Source: Bacteroidales bacterium (lineage in GTDB: Bacteria > Bacteroidota > Bacteroidia > Bacteroidales > UBA932). From it: a stretch of DNA of 64,000 bases. This document shows, one piece after another, positions 36,601-45,900 of the stretch (position 1 is the stretch's first letter; each line of letters begins with the position of its first letter). The position numbers were made by a program, and so were the translations under genes. The notes beneath the pieces are model-generated. The model did not search any database, was not told the origin of the DNA, and saw nothing but the letters and a program-made list of their open reading frames with translations. The stretch spans positions 1 to 64,000 of the forward strand of contig JAKSJN010000004.1 in NCBI GenBank assembly GCA_024402135.1, written 5' to 3'.

Positions 36601-36767
36601 ACCAGCAGGACAACTTCGAGCTATGCGGAAACTACATCTATTTCCTTCAGGAAGCCGTCCAGGCTGGCGGAGATATCGATCTTGCCAAGCGCATGGGAGA
36701 GAATTTCGATTCGCTGCTGAACGCCTACACAGGCGGAGGCTCAACTGAAGAAGATCTTTCGATATAA
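33660..36767 (+). CDS. DUF2723 integral membrane protein (GT-C-like)
   Basis: A 1035-residue protein. The N-terminal 200 residues hold the DUF2723 signature TASFWDCGEFIASSYKLEVG followed by HPPGNPVFQLFARI and GALAYCFSDTFWFSAVEGEV. About ten to twelve membrane segments run to residue 610. The last 420 residues are soluble and helical. The family resembles the membrane part of GT-C glycosyltransferases and is often classed with them; in Bacteroidetes a protein O-glycosylation role is suspected but not shown here. The acidic start WDCGEF is the likely counterpart of the catalytic Asp/Glu of GT-C enzymes. Confidence 0.88.
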   Translation: MEDKKFNLWNRLAALAVTLVSAFTYLSTIEPTASFWDCGEFIASSYKLEVGHPPGNPVFQLFARIATMFGDASHAALLVNSLSAICSALTIFLLYLTIVFFAKRLFKRGENGLYSTGNAIAIIGSGMVGALAYCFSDTFWFSAVEGEVYAMSSLFTALVIWAMTKWYEQADRPHSNRWIVLISFAMGLSIGIHLLNLLAIPALVFMYYYRHKEEGHYNVKSLIGITALSFVIIAVILFVIVPVLPKIAAYTDLLFVNVFGLPYNTGALFFMVAVFALSFWGLFWTMKHDKVFANTVLLCFTTILVGFSLVTIDVVRSCVKTPTNEYQPDNAFTLVRYLSREQYGKAPLVYGQYFDSPYEVKYGKYWAPLNGKYVRADAPADASYDASGKMLFPRMWATSPSGTYESFYMSYIGKKGIKVPGRDYPKPTMGANLRFFFDYQLNWMYWRYFMWNFAGRQNEIHSPIPGEILHGNWESGIKAIDDFRIGDQSDAPALLAENKGKNHYYMLPLLLGLLGLFFQFDKDKRGSWLVFITFFMTGIAIVLYLNQQPMQVRERDYAYAGSFYAFAIWIGLGVAAVYAWIDGLLKHRQGVAVAAVCTAALLCVPAIMAKENWDDHDRSNRYTAVEMASNYLNGVGENGILVTHGDNDTFPLWYAQEVEGIRTDVRIVNTSLLGTDWHIDQMKYAVNESAPLNITVGPSQYLYGTNEIVLIVDNRDEVIPIKDVMTVFKHPDAKVPLQGGKKADYIMSHKISVPVNKVNAVKYGIVPEKLADMIPDEIILEIPKEKDYLSKPELFMLDLLSNYEWDRPLHLMSNGGDLGMGIKDYLMYDGMTSKFVPFKNKIGTVDPGLVDTDRLYQLMTEIYSWDNLKRDDWFVDYQNMYTFLGVNSQRGFFVNCAVAFLEADEKERAKQAMDMCMENVPKSNFPYETILAGFSGNDYMVISMAELYYRLGEVDKARAIAVDMFNDLLATARFCLEYYDYQQDNFELCGNYIYFLQEAVQAGGDIDLAKRMGENFDSLLNAYTGGGSTEEDLSI

Positions 36768-36770
36768 AAT

Positions 36771-36799
36771 GAAAAGCCGAGGCGCGAGCCCCGGCTTTC
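36771..36799. terminator. Terminator between DUF2723 gene and methyltransferase gene
   Basis: AAAGCCG pairs with CGGCTTT and GGC with GCC across one mismatch. T-rich sequence follows on the plus strand and TTTTCATTTT on the minus strand. It serves two convergent genes. Confidence 0.75.
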
Positions 36800-36802
36800 T
36801 TA

Positions 36803-37732
36803 TTATCGTCTGAGTCTTACGAATATGCTTAGAGGGAGAGCTTTCCCGAAGCGGTCCAGGAGGGCAAGCTCGCCTGAATCCAGACCTGAGCATCCCGGAG
36901 CAAGCCCGAGAGCCTGGCGTACGACCGTCTCGCCGAGAAGGGCAGAGTATCCGTTCGAGTAGAGATTGAGCACCATGAAGCTGTCCTTTGGTGCAAGGAT
37001 GCGCGCCACATTGCGGAGCATGTCGTACAGGCATTCGTCAAGCTTCCATTTCTCTCCGTCCGGGCCATGGCCGTATGCAGGAGGGTCCAGGATGATTCCC
37101 TGGTAGACATTTCCTCTCTTTGCCTCTCTCTTGGCGAACTTCATCGCGTCCTCGACAATCCAACGTATGTTTTCCAGGTTGCTGCCTTCCATGTTCTCGC
37201 GTGCCCATGTGACTACCTGGCGTACTGAATCCAAGTGGGTGACGTCAGCCCCGGCGGCCTTGGCTGCGAGCGATGCTGCTCCTGTGTATGCGAACAGGTT
37301 GAGGACCTTCGGTGCAGGCGCCCCTTCCTCCTTGGCCTTTGCGACCAGTTCGGCGGTGTTGCGATATATGTATTCCCAGTTGGATGCCTGCTCAGGGAAG
37401 ACTCCGACATGCTTGAAGGAAGTCAGGCCAAGACGCAGGTTGAAACCGAAGCCCTGGGGGCTGCTGTAGCGTATGCGCCACTGGTCGTCCATCGCCTTGC
37501 GCCTCTCCCAGGTGCCGCTGTCTTCCTTTCCGGCCTTGCCGAATCCTGCGCCGGGAGAGAAACGCGTATGAGCCATCTTTTCCCACTCCGCAGCACTCAT
37601 CGACGGTTCCCAGAGTGCTTTCGGCTCAGGGCGTATCATGCAATAGCGGCCATAGCGTTCCAGCTTTTCTCCGCGACCTGAATCTATTATCTCATAATCC
37701 TTCCAGCTCTGTGCCGGGTATTCGATGGTCAT
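36803..37732 (-). CDS. Class I SAM-dependent methyltransferase, RlmI/RlmK-like
   Basis: The 309-residue protein has the SAM-binding block KVLNLFAYTGAASLAAKAAG near residue 143, the acidic strand VTHLDSVRQVVTWARENM, and the catalytic-side motif GIILDPPAYGHGPDGEKW near residue 215. These resemble the methyltransferase domain of RlmI/RlmL-type 23S rRNA enzymes, without the N-terminal PUA domain of RlmI. The likely target is RNA but this is inference. Upstream lies a possible leader of about 180 bases that can fold into a long imperfect hairpin. Confidence 0.78.
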   Translation of the reverse strand: MTIEYPAQSWKDYEIIDSGRGEKLERYGRYCMIRPEPKALWEPSMSAAEWEKMAHTRFSPGAGFGKAGKEDSGTWERRKAMDDQWRIRYSSPQGFGFNLRLGLTSFKHVGVFPEQASNWEYIYRNTAELVAKAKEEGAPAPKVLNLFAYTGAASLAAKAAGADVTHLDSVRQVVTWARENMEGSNLENIRWIVEDAMKFAKREAKRGNVYQGIILDPPAYGHGPDGEKWKLDECLYDMLRNVARILAPKDSFMVLNLYSNGYSALLGETVVRQALGLAPGCSGLDSGELALLDRFGKALPLSIFVRLRR

Positions 37733-37753
37733 ATTAAGTCATTCTTAAAAATA

Positions 37754-37876
37754 ACTTGATGATTTTATGTGCCTTTCATGTCCATATTCATTTATTCATC
37801 TGTCACGTAGCTAGGCTACGCTCCCTCTTCATGAATGAATCTGTCCTATGAAATCCATCATAAATCTTCACCAAGT
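37754..37876 (-). repeat. Long imperfect inverted repeat upstream of the methyltransferase gene
   Basis: The outer arms are ACTTGATGATTTTATG and CATAAATCTTCACCAAGT. Inner arms are ATTCATTTATTCAT and ATGAATGAAT, and the perfect centre is CGTAGC-TAG-GCTACG. The structure spans about 120 bases and lies between a minus-strand -7 box and the methyltransferase start, so it would sit in that gene's leader. It has no sequence in common with the repeat at 20 and 31 kb. Confidence 0.65.
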
Positions 37877-37913
37877 CATTGTTTCATCATTCCTAAAACA
37901 ATTTTAACTTATG

Positions 37914-37921
37914 CAAAGATA
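37914..37921 (-). promoter_or_regulatory. -7 box, minus strand, for the methyltransferase gene
   Basis: TATCTTTG is a perfect -7 box. It predicts a leader of about 175 bases containing the inverted repeat. No clear -33 box. Confidence 0.45.
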
Positions 37922-37931
37922 GGCGAAAATG

Positions 37932-37960
37932 TTGTAATTCGTGGGAATTTGCTAAATTTG
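37932..37960 (+). promoter_or_regulatory. Promoter of pgk
   Basis: TTG, 18 bases, TAAATTTG. The start should be near 37966, giving a leader of about 30 bases. Confidence 0.6.
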
Positions 37961-37997
37961 CGGATACGACAATTATAAATCAATCAATTATACCAAA

Positions 37998-39266
37998 ATG
38001 ACAATCGATTCATTCAATTTTGCCGGCAAGAAGGCCATCGTCCGCGTGGACTTCAACGTTCCTGTAAAGGAAGGCAAGGTGACCGACAACACCCGTATCA
38101 TGGGTGCCCTCCCTACTCTCAAGAAGATCCTCAATGACGGCGGTGCTGTCATCATGATGTCTCACATGGGCAAGCCAAAGGGACAGGTTGACATGAAGAA
38201 GTCTCTCTCGCAGATCGTTCCTGCAGTAAGCGAAGCTCTCGGCGTAGAGGTCAAGTTCGCTGCTGACTGTGGCAATGCTTCAGCTGAGGCTGCCGCTCTC
38301 CAGATGGGTGAGGCTCTTCTTCTCGAGAACCTTCGTTTCTATCCTGAGGAGGAAGGCAAGCCAGTAGGCATCGACAAGGAGGATCCTGCATACGATGAGG
38401 CCAAGAAGGCAATGAAGGCTTCCCAGAAGGAGTTCGCAAAGAAGCTCGCTTCTTACGCTGACTGCTACGTAATGGACGCATTCGGTACCGCTCACCGCAA
38501 GCACGCTTCAACCGCTGTCATCGACGAGTACTTCGACAAGGACTCAAAGATGCTCGGTTACCTCATGGAGAAGGAAGTAAAGGCAGTTGACGCTGTCCTC
38601 AGCGACATCAAGCGTCCTTTCACCGCTATCATGGGTGGTTCAAAGGTTTCTTCAAAGATCGGTATCATCGAGAACCTTCTCGGCAAGGTTGACAACCTCA
38701 TCCTCTGCGGTGGTATGACCTACACTTTCGCCAAGGCATTCGGCGGCGAGGTTGGCCAGTCTATCTGCGAGGAGGACAAGCTCCAGGTAGCTCTCGACGT
38801 TGTTGCAAAGGCAAAGGAGAATGGCGTGAACCTCGTTCTCGCTACCGACGCTGTCGCAGCAAAGGACGCTATCGACTGGGATACCATGAGCTTCAAGGCA
38901 GGTGCTGACGTGAAGGTCGTTCCTGCACAGGCAATCCCTGCTGACTATGAGGGTCTCGACGCAGGTCCTGAGAGCCGCAAGGCATTCGCTGAGGCTATCA
39001 AGGGCGCCAAGACTATCCTTTGGAATGGTCCTGCAGGTGTATTCGAGGTTGAGGAGTTCACCGCTGGTTCACGCGCTATCGGCGAGGCTGTCGCTGAGGC
39101 AACTGCAAACGGTGCATTCTCTCTCATCGGTGGCGGTGACTCTGTAGCTTGTGTAAACAAGTTCGGTCTTGCTGACAAGGTGTCTTACATCTCTACCGGT
39201 GGCGGTGCTCTTCTCGAGGCTATCGAGGGCAAGGAGCTCCCTGGTGTTGCAGCTATCAAGGCTTAA
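37998..39266 (+). CDS. pgk: Phosphoglycerate kinase
   Basis: The glycolytic enzyme that makes ATP from 1,3-bisphosphoglycerate. The 422-residue product has the N-terminal signature [20 protein letters not shown], substrate-binding [10 protein letters not shown], the hinge-side [13 protein letters not shown], and the nucleotide loop [17 protein letters not shown] near residue 375. Codon use is strongly biased, as in mdh and tkt of this window. lgt follows 16 bases later and may be co-transcribed. Confidence 0.97.
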   Translation: MTIDSFNFAGKKAIVRVDFNVPVKEGKVTDNTRIMGALPTLKKILNDGGAVIMMSHMGKPKGQVDMKKSLSQIVPAVSEALGVEVKFAADCGNASAEAAALQMGEALLLENLRFYPEEEGKPVGIDKEDPAYDEAKKAMKASQKEFAKKLASYADCYVMDAFGTAHRKHASTAVIDEYFDKDSKMLGYLMEKEVKAVDAVLSDIKRPFTAIMGGSKVSSKIGIIENLLGKVDNLILCGGMTYTFAKAFGGEVGQSICEEDKLQVALDVVAKAKENGVNLVLATDAVAAKDAIDWDTMSFKAGADVKVVPAQAIPADYEGLDAGPESRKAFAEAIKGAKTILWNGPAGVFEVEEFTAGSRAIGEAVAEATANGAFSLIGGGDSVACVNKFGLADKVSYISTGGGALLEAIEGKELPGVAAIKA

Positions 39267-39282
39267 TACATAACGACAGCAC

Positions 39283-40113
39283 ATGTTTGGACTGCTGTTC
39301 GTAAACTGGCATCTCGACCCCATCCTTCTCCATCTCGGGAACGGTGGGGTCAGATGGTATTCTCTGCTGTTCGTATCCGGGTTCATACTCGGATGGTACA
39401 TATTCCAGTGGTTCTTCAAGAGAGAAGGTGTGAGCGAGAAACTTCTGGATCCGCTTCTTTATACCTTGCTGATCGGAACCATAGTCGGCGCACGCCTTGG
39501 TCACTGTCTTTTCTATCAGCCTGACTATTATCTTGGCAGCTTGAACGGCTTCCTTGAAATATTCATGCCGTGGAAGGGCGGTCTTGCAAGCCATGGAGGT
39601 GCGATTGCCCTTATCCTGGCAATGATATGGTTCGCCAGACATTATGGCAGGAAGAACGGTTTCGACTTCCTGTGGATAATGGATCATCTGTGCATTGCCG
39701 TTGCTTTCGCAGGGTGTATGATCCGTCTTGGAAATCTCTGCAATTCGGAGATTTACGGAGATGTGACCAACCTCCCTTGGGGGTTTGTGTTCCAGCTCAG
39801 GGGCGAGACCATGCCGAAGCATCCTACCCAGCTGTATGAAGCTCTGTCGTACCTTATCCTTGGCCTGATTCTCATGTGGCTCTATAAGAACAGGCTCGGC
39901 AAGATGTACCGCGGTACCTTCATTGGCCTTTTCTTCCTCGGCTGCTTCGGAATGCGCTTCCTTATCGAGTTCATAAAGGAACCTCAGGTCGGTTTTGAGC
40001 AGGGAATGGCAATCAATATGGGACAGATTCTCTCTATCCCATTCATTCTGGCGGGCATTGGACTCATTGTCTATGCCTATATGAAGAAACAGCCGGCCGG
40101 ACTGTCAAGATAA
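39283..40113 (+). CDS. lgt: Prolipoprotein diacylglyceryl transferase
   Basis: The inner-membrane enzyme transfers diacylglycerol to the lipobox cysteine of prolipoproteins, of which this window encodes several. The 276 residues have seven or so membrane segments. The conserved WKGGLASHGGAIA stretch carries the essential histidine region, and the signature IRLGNLCNSEIYGD follows near residue 145 (PROSITE form G-R-x-G-N with Ile in place of the first Gly). A terminator follows. Confidence 0.95.
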   Translation: MFGLLFVNWHLDPILLHLGNGGVRWYSLLFVSGFILGWYIFQWFFKREGVSEKLLDPLLYTLLIGTIVGARLGHCLFYQPDYYLGSLNGFLEIFMPWKGGLASHGGAIALILAMIWFARHYGRKNGFDFLWIMDHLCIAVAFAGCMIRLGNLCNSEIYGDVTNLPWGFVFQLRGETMPKHPTQLYEALSYLILGLILMWLYKNRLGKMYRGTFIGLFFLGCFGMRFLIEFIKEPQVGFEQGMAINMGQILSIPFILAGIGLIVYAYMKKQPAGLSR

Positions 40114-40137
40114 CTGGCTGACAACGGATAATTCCAA

Positions 40138-40175
40138 GGCGGAACCTGCCATTTGACGGGTTCCGTCTTATTTTT
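40138..40175 (+). terminator. Terminator after lgt
   Basis: GGCGGAACC pairs with GGTTCCGTC around a loop, then TTATTTTTG. Confidence 0.8.
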
Positions 40176-40259
40176 GTGTCACACTGTCAGCGCTTCAGAC
40201 ATGCCTCGGCTTGCCTCCTTATCCTTCTTTTGGGATATGATACAATTTCAAGGTCATAA

Positions 40260-40292
40260 ATCCCATAAGTGAAGGCATGCGAATTATGGGAT
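40260..40292. promoter_or_regulatory. Inverted repeat in the gap upstream of the efflux operon
   Basis: ATCCCATAA and TTATGGGAT form a perfect nine-base inverted repeat with a 15-base spacer, about 100 bases upstream of the -33 box. A third TGGGAT lies at about 40231. This is the main structure in the 366-base gap between lgt and tolC. A possible regulator binding site, but unproven. Confidence 0.35.
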
Positions 40293-40390
40293 AATTGTAG
40301 CATAAATATTGCAACGTATAGAAACGAACTCAACATTGTGACGTCAGAGGAAAAATTGACGGAAAGGTTTAATTATGAATCGTTTTACGG

Positions 40391-40421
40391 ATTGACATTC
40401 CCTTTATTGGCGTTATATTTG
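40391..40421 (+). promoter_or_regulatory. Promoter of the RND efflux operon
   Basis: ATTG, 19 bases, TATATTTG. It predicts a leader of about 53 bases before the TolC-family gene. Confidence 0.7.
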
Positions 40422-40479
40422 CAGTCTTTTTCCCACGCGCGTTGCGCAGGTATATTGTTGAACAATCAAACCTAGGATA

Positions 40480-41928
40480 ATGAAAATATCAAATGCACTT
40501 ATCAGTTCTCTGGTGGCTTCCTTGTTCGTGATGGCAGCGATGCCGGTCCGCGCCCAGGATGTCAGCTCTGAACCGACCGTATTGACTCTCCAGCAGGCAC
40601 TCGAGATCGCTCTGAGCGAGAATATCTCGATCAAAGTGGCCGACAAGGAGATCGAGAGGACTGGATACGCCCGCAAGGGCAGTTATGCGACCCTGTTCCC
40701 GCAGGTCGATGGATCCGGATCATACTCCCGTACCATCAAGAAGCAGGTCATGTATATGGATTTTGACATGAGTTCGTTTGGTGGCGGAATGGGAGGAGGT
40801 GCCATGGGTGGCGATACCGAGATTCCCGAGGGTGTCGAAACAAAGGCAGGCTCAAAGGGTGGCAATGGCGGCGGAATCGAAGTCGGCCGTTGGAACAGCT
40901 TCTCGGCCGGAGTCTCAGCCAGCATGCCGCTCATCAATGCACAGGTATGGCAGAGCATCAAGCTCACTGCCCAGGATGTTGAACTCGCAGTCGAGAAGGC
41001 CCGCTCTTCACGTCTGGAGACAGTGACCCAGGTGAAGCAGGCCTATTATGGAGTTCTTCTTGCAAAGGAGGCGTTTGAAGTCTACAAGAAGGTCTATGAG
41101 AATGCCATGGCCAATCTCGAGAAGACCGAGCAGCGCTACAATGTCGGCAAGGCTTCGGAGCTCGAGTATGTCCGCTCGAAGTCGGCGGTCCAGAATGCAA
41201 TCCCTAACGTCTATGACTCCGAGAGCTCGATCAACCTCGCTCTCTGGCAGCTCAAGGCAGTCATGGGCATCAGTCTTGACGAGGACATCGATGTATCAGG
41301 ATGTCTTGCAGATCATGCCGGGAACATGATCCATGACGTTTACGCAAACGATGAGATTTCGCTGGAGGACAACTCGACCATGCGTCAGCTTGCAATCCAG
41401 GCAGAGCAGATCGCAAACACAATAAAACTCCAGCAGTATGCGTCACTGCCTTCTCTCGCAGTTGCATATGCATACAACTTGAATGCGATGACCAATGACT
41501 TCGACTTCAAGAACTACAACTGGTCACCTTATTCATACGTTGGCCTCAGCCTCCAGATCCCTATCTTTGCCGGTGGCAAGCGTTATCACGCAGTTCGTCA
41601 GGCACAGGTTCAGAAGGCCGAGTTCGACCTTCAGCGCGATAATACAGAGCGTCAGCTTAAGATTGCGATCCGTCAGTATCTCAAGCAGATGGAGACCGGC
41701 ATGAAGACCTATGACTCGGCCCAGGCGGCCGTTGAGACAGCCCAGAAGGCCTACGACATCGCTGCACAGTCATATAATCTTGGCCGCAGTACCATCACCG
41801 ACCTCAATGACGCACAGCTCGCTCTTACCCAGGCGCAGCTCGGCATGTCACAGGCAGTTTACAACTATGTCAATGCCAAGGCGAACCTCGAGCAGACCCT
41901 CGGTTACGACTTTTCCGCTAACGAATAA
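40480..41928 (+). CDS. TolC-family outer membrane efflux protein
   Basis: The outer-membrane channel of a tripartite pump. The 482-residue protein has a signal peptide ending MPVRAQ near residue 26, then the TolC start LTLQQALEIALSENISIKVA. Two long helical repeats carry KQAYYGVLLAKEAFEVYKKV and AQAAVETAQKAYDIAAQSYN, followed by the closing NYVNAKANLEQTLG. A glycine-rich stretch near residues 99-133 (GGGMGGGAMGG and KGGNGGG) interrupts the first domain and is unusual. It heads the operon with the adaptor six bases downstream. Confidence 0.93.
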   Translation: MKISNALISSLVASLFVMAAMPVRAQDVSSEPTVLTLQQALEIALSENISIKVADKEIERTGYARKGSYATLFPQVDGSGSYSRTIKKQVMYMDFDMSSFGGGMGGGAMGGDTEIPEGVETKAGSKGGNGGGIEVGRWNSFSAGVSASMPLINAQVWQSIKLTAQDVELAVEKARSSRLETVTQVKQAYYGVLLAKEAFEVYKKVYENAMANLEKTEQRYNVGKASELEYVRSKSAVQNAIPNVYDSESSINLALWQLKAVMGISLDEDIDVSGCLADHAGNMIHDVYANDEISLEDNSTMRQLAIQAEQIANTIKLQQYASLPSLAVAYAYNLNAMTNDFDFKNYNWSPYSYVGLSLQIPIFAGGKRYHAVRQAQVQKAEFDLQRDNTERQLKIAIRQYLKQMETGMKTYDSAQAAVETAQKAYDIAAQSYNLGRSTITDLNDAQLALTQAQLGMSQAVYNYVNAKANLEQTLGYDFSANE

Positions 41929-41934
41929 AACAGA

Positions 41935-42969
41935 ATGGATATGAAATATACAGCAAAAGCATTTGCAATCGCAGCAGCAGCCATCATGGCTGCCGGCTGT
42001 TCACAGAATAAGGGCCAGGACGCATTGGTTGCCGCAGCCGCAGAGGATGTCGTTCCTGTAGTGTCAGTCGCAAAGACCGAAATCCGCGACGTGCTCCAGG
42101 AAGAGGTATATGCTTCCACAGTACAGGCAAACGTGGTGAACAATGTCGTTCCACAGAGCGGCGGCCGTATCAAGAAGATAAATGTAGAGATCGGCGACTT
42201 CGTTACCAAGGGCCAGGTGCTCGCAGAGATGGAGGCTGTAAATCTCCTCCAGTCACGTCTCAAGCTCGTTAATGACTCGACCGAGCTCAGCCGCCTCAAG
42301 GGACTCTACGAGGCAGGCGCTATTTCCAAGTCTGATTTCGAAACCGCAGAGATGGGCTACAAGGTGAGCAGGACCAGCTACGAGAACCTCCTTGAGAATA
42401 CCGTTCTCCGTTCGCCTATCAGCGGCGTGATCACCGCCAGAGGCTATGATGCAGGTGACATGTATGCAATGCAGCTCCCTCTCTACGTCGTTCAGCAGAT
42501 CACACCGGTCAAGCTTCTCGTGGCTATCTCTGAGTCCCGCTACTCAAAGGTTGAGAAGGGCCAGAGCGTCACCCTTACCGCCGACGCACTTCCTGGCCGT
42601 ACCTTCGAAGGACGAATCAACCGTATCTATCCGGTAATCGATCCTGCATCTCATACATTCACCGCAGAGGTTGTCGTTGCCAACAGTGACCGCGCACTCC
42701 GTCCTGGAATGTATGCAAACGTGAAGGTCCTCTTCGGCATCAACAGCAGTGTCGTTGTTCCTGGAACCGCGCTCGTAAAGCAGCAGGGCTCAGGTGTACG
42801 TACAGTATTTGTGCTTAATGCTGACGGTACCGTGACCTCACGTGTTGTCACCACCGGCCGTCGCGCAGATGAATTCGTAGAGGTACTCGAAGGCCTCAGC
42901 GAGGGCGAGACCGTAGTTACCGCAGGTCAGGCTGCCCTCAAGGATGGAATCAAGGTAGAAGTAATCTAA
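41935..42969 (+). CDS. RND efflux periplasmic adaptor (lipoprotein)
   Basis: The membrane-fusion subunit linking pump and channel. The 344 residues begin with a lipoprotein signal (AIAAAAIMAAGC, cysteine near residue 22). The lipoyl/barrel-sandwich half-motif GGRIKKINVEIGDFVTKGQV comes next, then a short helical hairpin (SRLKGLYEAGAISKSDFETA), the second lipoyl half VLRSPISGVITARG, and the beta-barrel and membrane-proximal domains. It lies between the TolC and RND genes, the normal order. Confidence 0.93.
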   Translation: MDMKYTAKAFAIAAAAIMAAGCSQNKGQDALVAAAAEDVVPVVSVAKTEIRDVLQEEVYASTVQANVVNNVVPQSGGRIKKINVEIGDFVTKGQVLAEMEAVNLLQSRLKLVNDSTELSRLKGLYEAGAISKSDFETAEMGYKVSRTSYENLLENTVLRSPISGVITARGYDAGDMYAMQLPLYVVQQITPVKLLVAISESRYSKVEKGQSVTLTADALPGRTFEGRINRIYPVIDPASHTFTAEVVVANSDRALRPGMYANVKVLFGINSSVVVPGTALVKQQGSGVRTVFVLNADGTVTSRVVTTGRRADEFVEVLEGLSEGETVVTAGQAALKDGIKVEVI

Positions 42970-42979
42970 GCAAGAGACT

Positions 42980-45900
42980 ATGAGCATTTACAGAACAGCG
43001 GTGCAGAAACCGGTCACCACGGCGCTCATCTTCGTAGCCGCCATGGTATTCGGTATCTACTCCCTCTTGAACATATCGATTGCTCAGTTCCCTGACATCG
43101 AGGCGAACGTCATCATGGTGATGTCCACCTATCAGGGAGCCAGTGCAGCCGACATCGAGAACAACCTTACCAAGGTTCTCGAAAACTCACTCAACGGTGT
43201 CAGCAACCTCAAGGACATCTCTTCGCGATCAAGAGAGAATACCTCTATCCTGACCCTTGAGTTCGAATATGGAACAGACCTCGACGTCGCGACCAACGAT
43301 GTACGAGACAAGCTTGACCTTGTCAATTCCATGCTGCCGGATGGCGTGTCCACACCTGTCATCTTCAAGTTCAGCATGGACGACATGCCTATCATGATTC
43401 TGTCAGCTACTGCTGATGCCAGTCTTCCGGGACTCGACAAGATTCTTGATGACAAGCTTGCGACTCCTCTCGCCCGCGTCAGCGGTGTAGGTACCGTGAG
43501 CATCAGCGGTGCTCCTACCCGTGAGATCCAGGTCTATGTCGATCCTAACAAGCTTCAGGCATATGGCCTGTCAGTCAGCACCATCGCCCAGCTTATCGCT
43601 GCCGAGAACCGAAACGTACCTTCAGGCAACATTGACATCGGCAATGATACATACAACCTGCGTGTCCAGAAGGAATTCAAGGATCCATCAGAGATTCTGG
43701 ATATAGTTCTTGGTTCATACAACGGCAAGGCTGTATATGTACGCGATGTGGCGACTGTCCGTGATGGAAACAAGGAGAAGGAGCAGCAGGCATTCACTGA
43801 CGGTGAGCGCTCTGCCCAGATCACCATCCAGAAGCAGTCTGGCGCCAACACCGTTGATGTAATCAAGAAGATCAAGAAGCAGCTTGTGAAGATCCAGCAG
43901 GATCTTCCTTCCGACATCAAGATCAAGACGGTCGTTGACAGCTCCGACAATATCATCAATACCATCAACTCCCTCAAGGAAACCATCGCGATCACACTTC
44001 TGGTCGTAATGCTCGTGGTATTCGTGTTCCTCGGACGCTGGAGAGCGACATTCATCATCGTCCTTTCCATCCCTGTAGCGCTCCTTGCATCGCTCGTCTA
44101 CCTCTTCGCGACCGGAAACACGCTGAACATCATCTCGATGTCCGCACTGTCCATTGCGATCGGTATGGTCGTCGATGATGCGATCGTTGTGCTCGAGAAC
44201 GTCTCGACCCATCTTGAACGAGGAGAGAAACCGAACGAGGCTGCCGTACATGCGACTTCCGAGGTTGCGATCTCCGTTATCGCTTCGACACTTACCATGC
44301 TTTGCGTGTTCCTGCCTCTTACCATGCTTTCTGGCATGGCCGGAATCATGTTCAAGCAGCTGGGATACATCGTCAGCATCATCATGATCGTCTCTACGAC
44401 CGCGGCGCTGACCCTCGTCCCTATGCTTTGTGCGCAGTTCCTCAAGGTCGGCCGCAAGACCGGAAAGCTCCACAACGCAGTGTTCGGGGTCATCAACGCG
44501 ACCCTCGACTGGATTTCAGAGGGATATGCCAAGATCATCGCATGGGCTACCACCCACCGCAAGACTGTCATCTTCGGCTCTTTCGGCATCCTGGTGGTTG
44601 TGATGGCACTTTATCTTCCTGGAATGAAGACCGAGTTCTTCCCGCAGAGTGACCAGGGCCGTCTCAGCCTTACCGTAGAGCTTCCTGTAGGAACATCACA
44701 GGAGGTTACCGGAGAATTCGCAAAGCTTCTGCACAAGGAGATCCGCGACGCCATTCCGGAGATCAAGATCAGCAGCTTCAGCTTCGGTCAGGCGGATTCA
44801 GACAACGCATTCGCGAGCATGCAGAACAACGGCTCTAACGTCATCTCGATGAATATCAATGCCGGAAGTATGGAGGATCGCGATGTCACGACCGATGAGA
44901 TGTCAAAGATCATCCGCGGCATCTGTGACCGTCATCCTGAGATCAAGAAGGCACAGGTACGTGAAGGTATGGGCGGCATGGGTGGCGCTTCATCACTCGA
45001 GATCGAGATCTATGGTTATGACTTCGAATCTACCGACAAGGTCGCAAAGGCACTCCAGGCAGAGATGCTCAAGACCACTCTCTTCCGACAGGTTACCCTC
45101 AGCCGTGACGAGTACACTCCAGAGTATCAGGTTGACTTTGACCGTACCAAGCTTGCTCTGAACGGTCTCAATTCTACCACCGCCGGCGCTGCTTTCAGTG
45201 CTGCCATGAGTGGTAGCGTGGCTTCCTTCTACCGTGAGGATGGAGAGGAGTACAGTATCCGAGTGCGCTATGCTCCTCAGTTCCGTACCAGCATCGAGGA
45301 TATAGAGAACATCATCATCTATACACCTCAGGGCAAGGCTGTCCGCATGGGCGAACTTGGCCAGGTAGTGGAGACACAGGTGCCTCCTAGCATCGAGCGC
45401 AAGGACCGTTCCCGTGTCATCACCGTCACCGGTATTCTTCCTAAGGGTGTTGCCCTCAGTGAGGCCGTGGAAGGCGTGAATGCGATGATCGACGGCATCG
45501 ACGTACCACCAGAGCTTTCAGTAGTCGTTGCGGGAGACTATGAGGACCAGCAGGAAATGATGAGCGACATGATGCTCCTCATGGTGCTGATCATCCTCCT
45601 CGTGTACATGGTGATGGCCGCTCAGTTCGAGTCGTTCATGAGTCCGTTCGTGATCATGTTCTCCGTTCCGTTCGCATTCGTGGGTGTTGCCATCGGTCTC
45701 GGCCTTACCGGCACCGCACTCGGTATCATGCCTCTGGTAGGTATCATGATTCTCCTTGGTATCGTTGTAAAGAACGGTATCGTGCTCATCGACTATACCA
45801 TTCTCTGCCGTGAGCGTGGAATGAATGTCATCGAGGCTTCCGTGACCGCGGCCCGCAGCCGTCTGCGCCCGATCCTCATGACCACATTCACCACCGTGCT

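Noticed and set aside
40269..40475. 68-codon frame upstream of the TolC gene
   Set aside because: It starts with GTG, overlaps the promoter and predicted start of the efflux operon, and its product resembles no protein I recognise.
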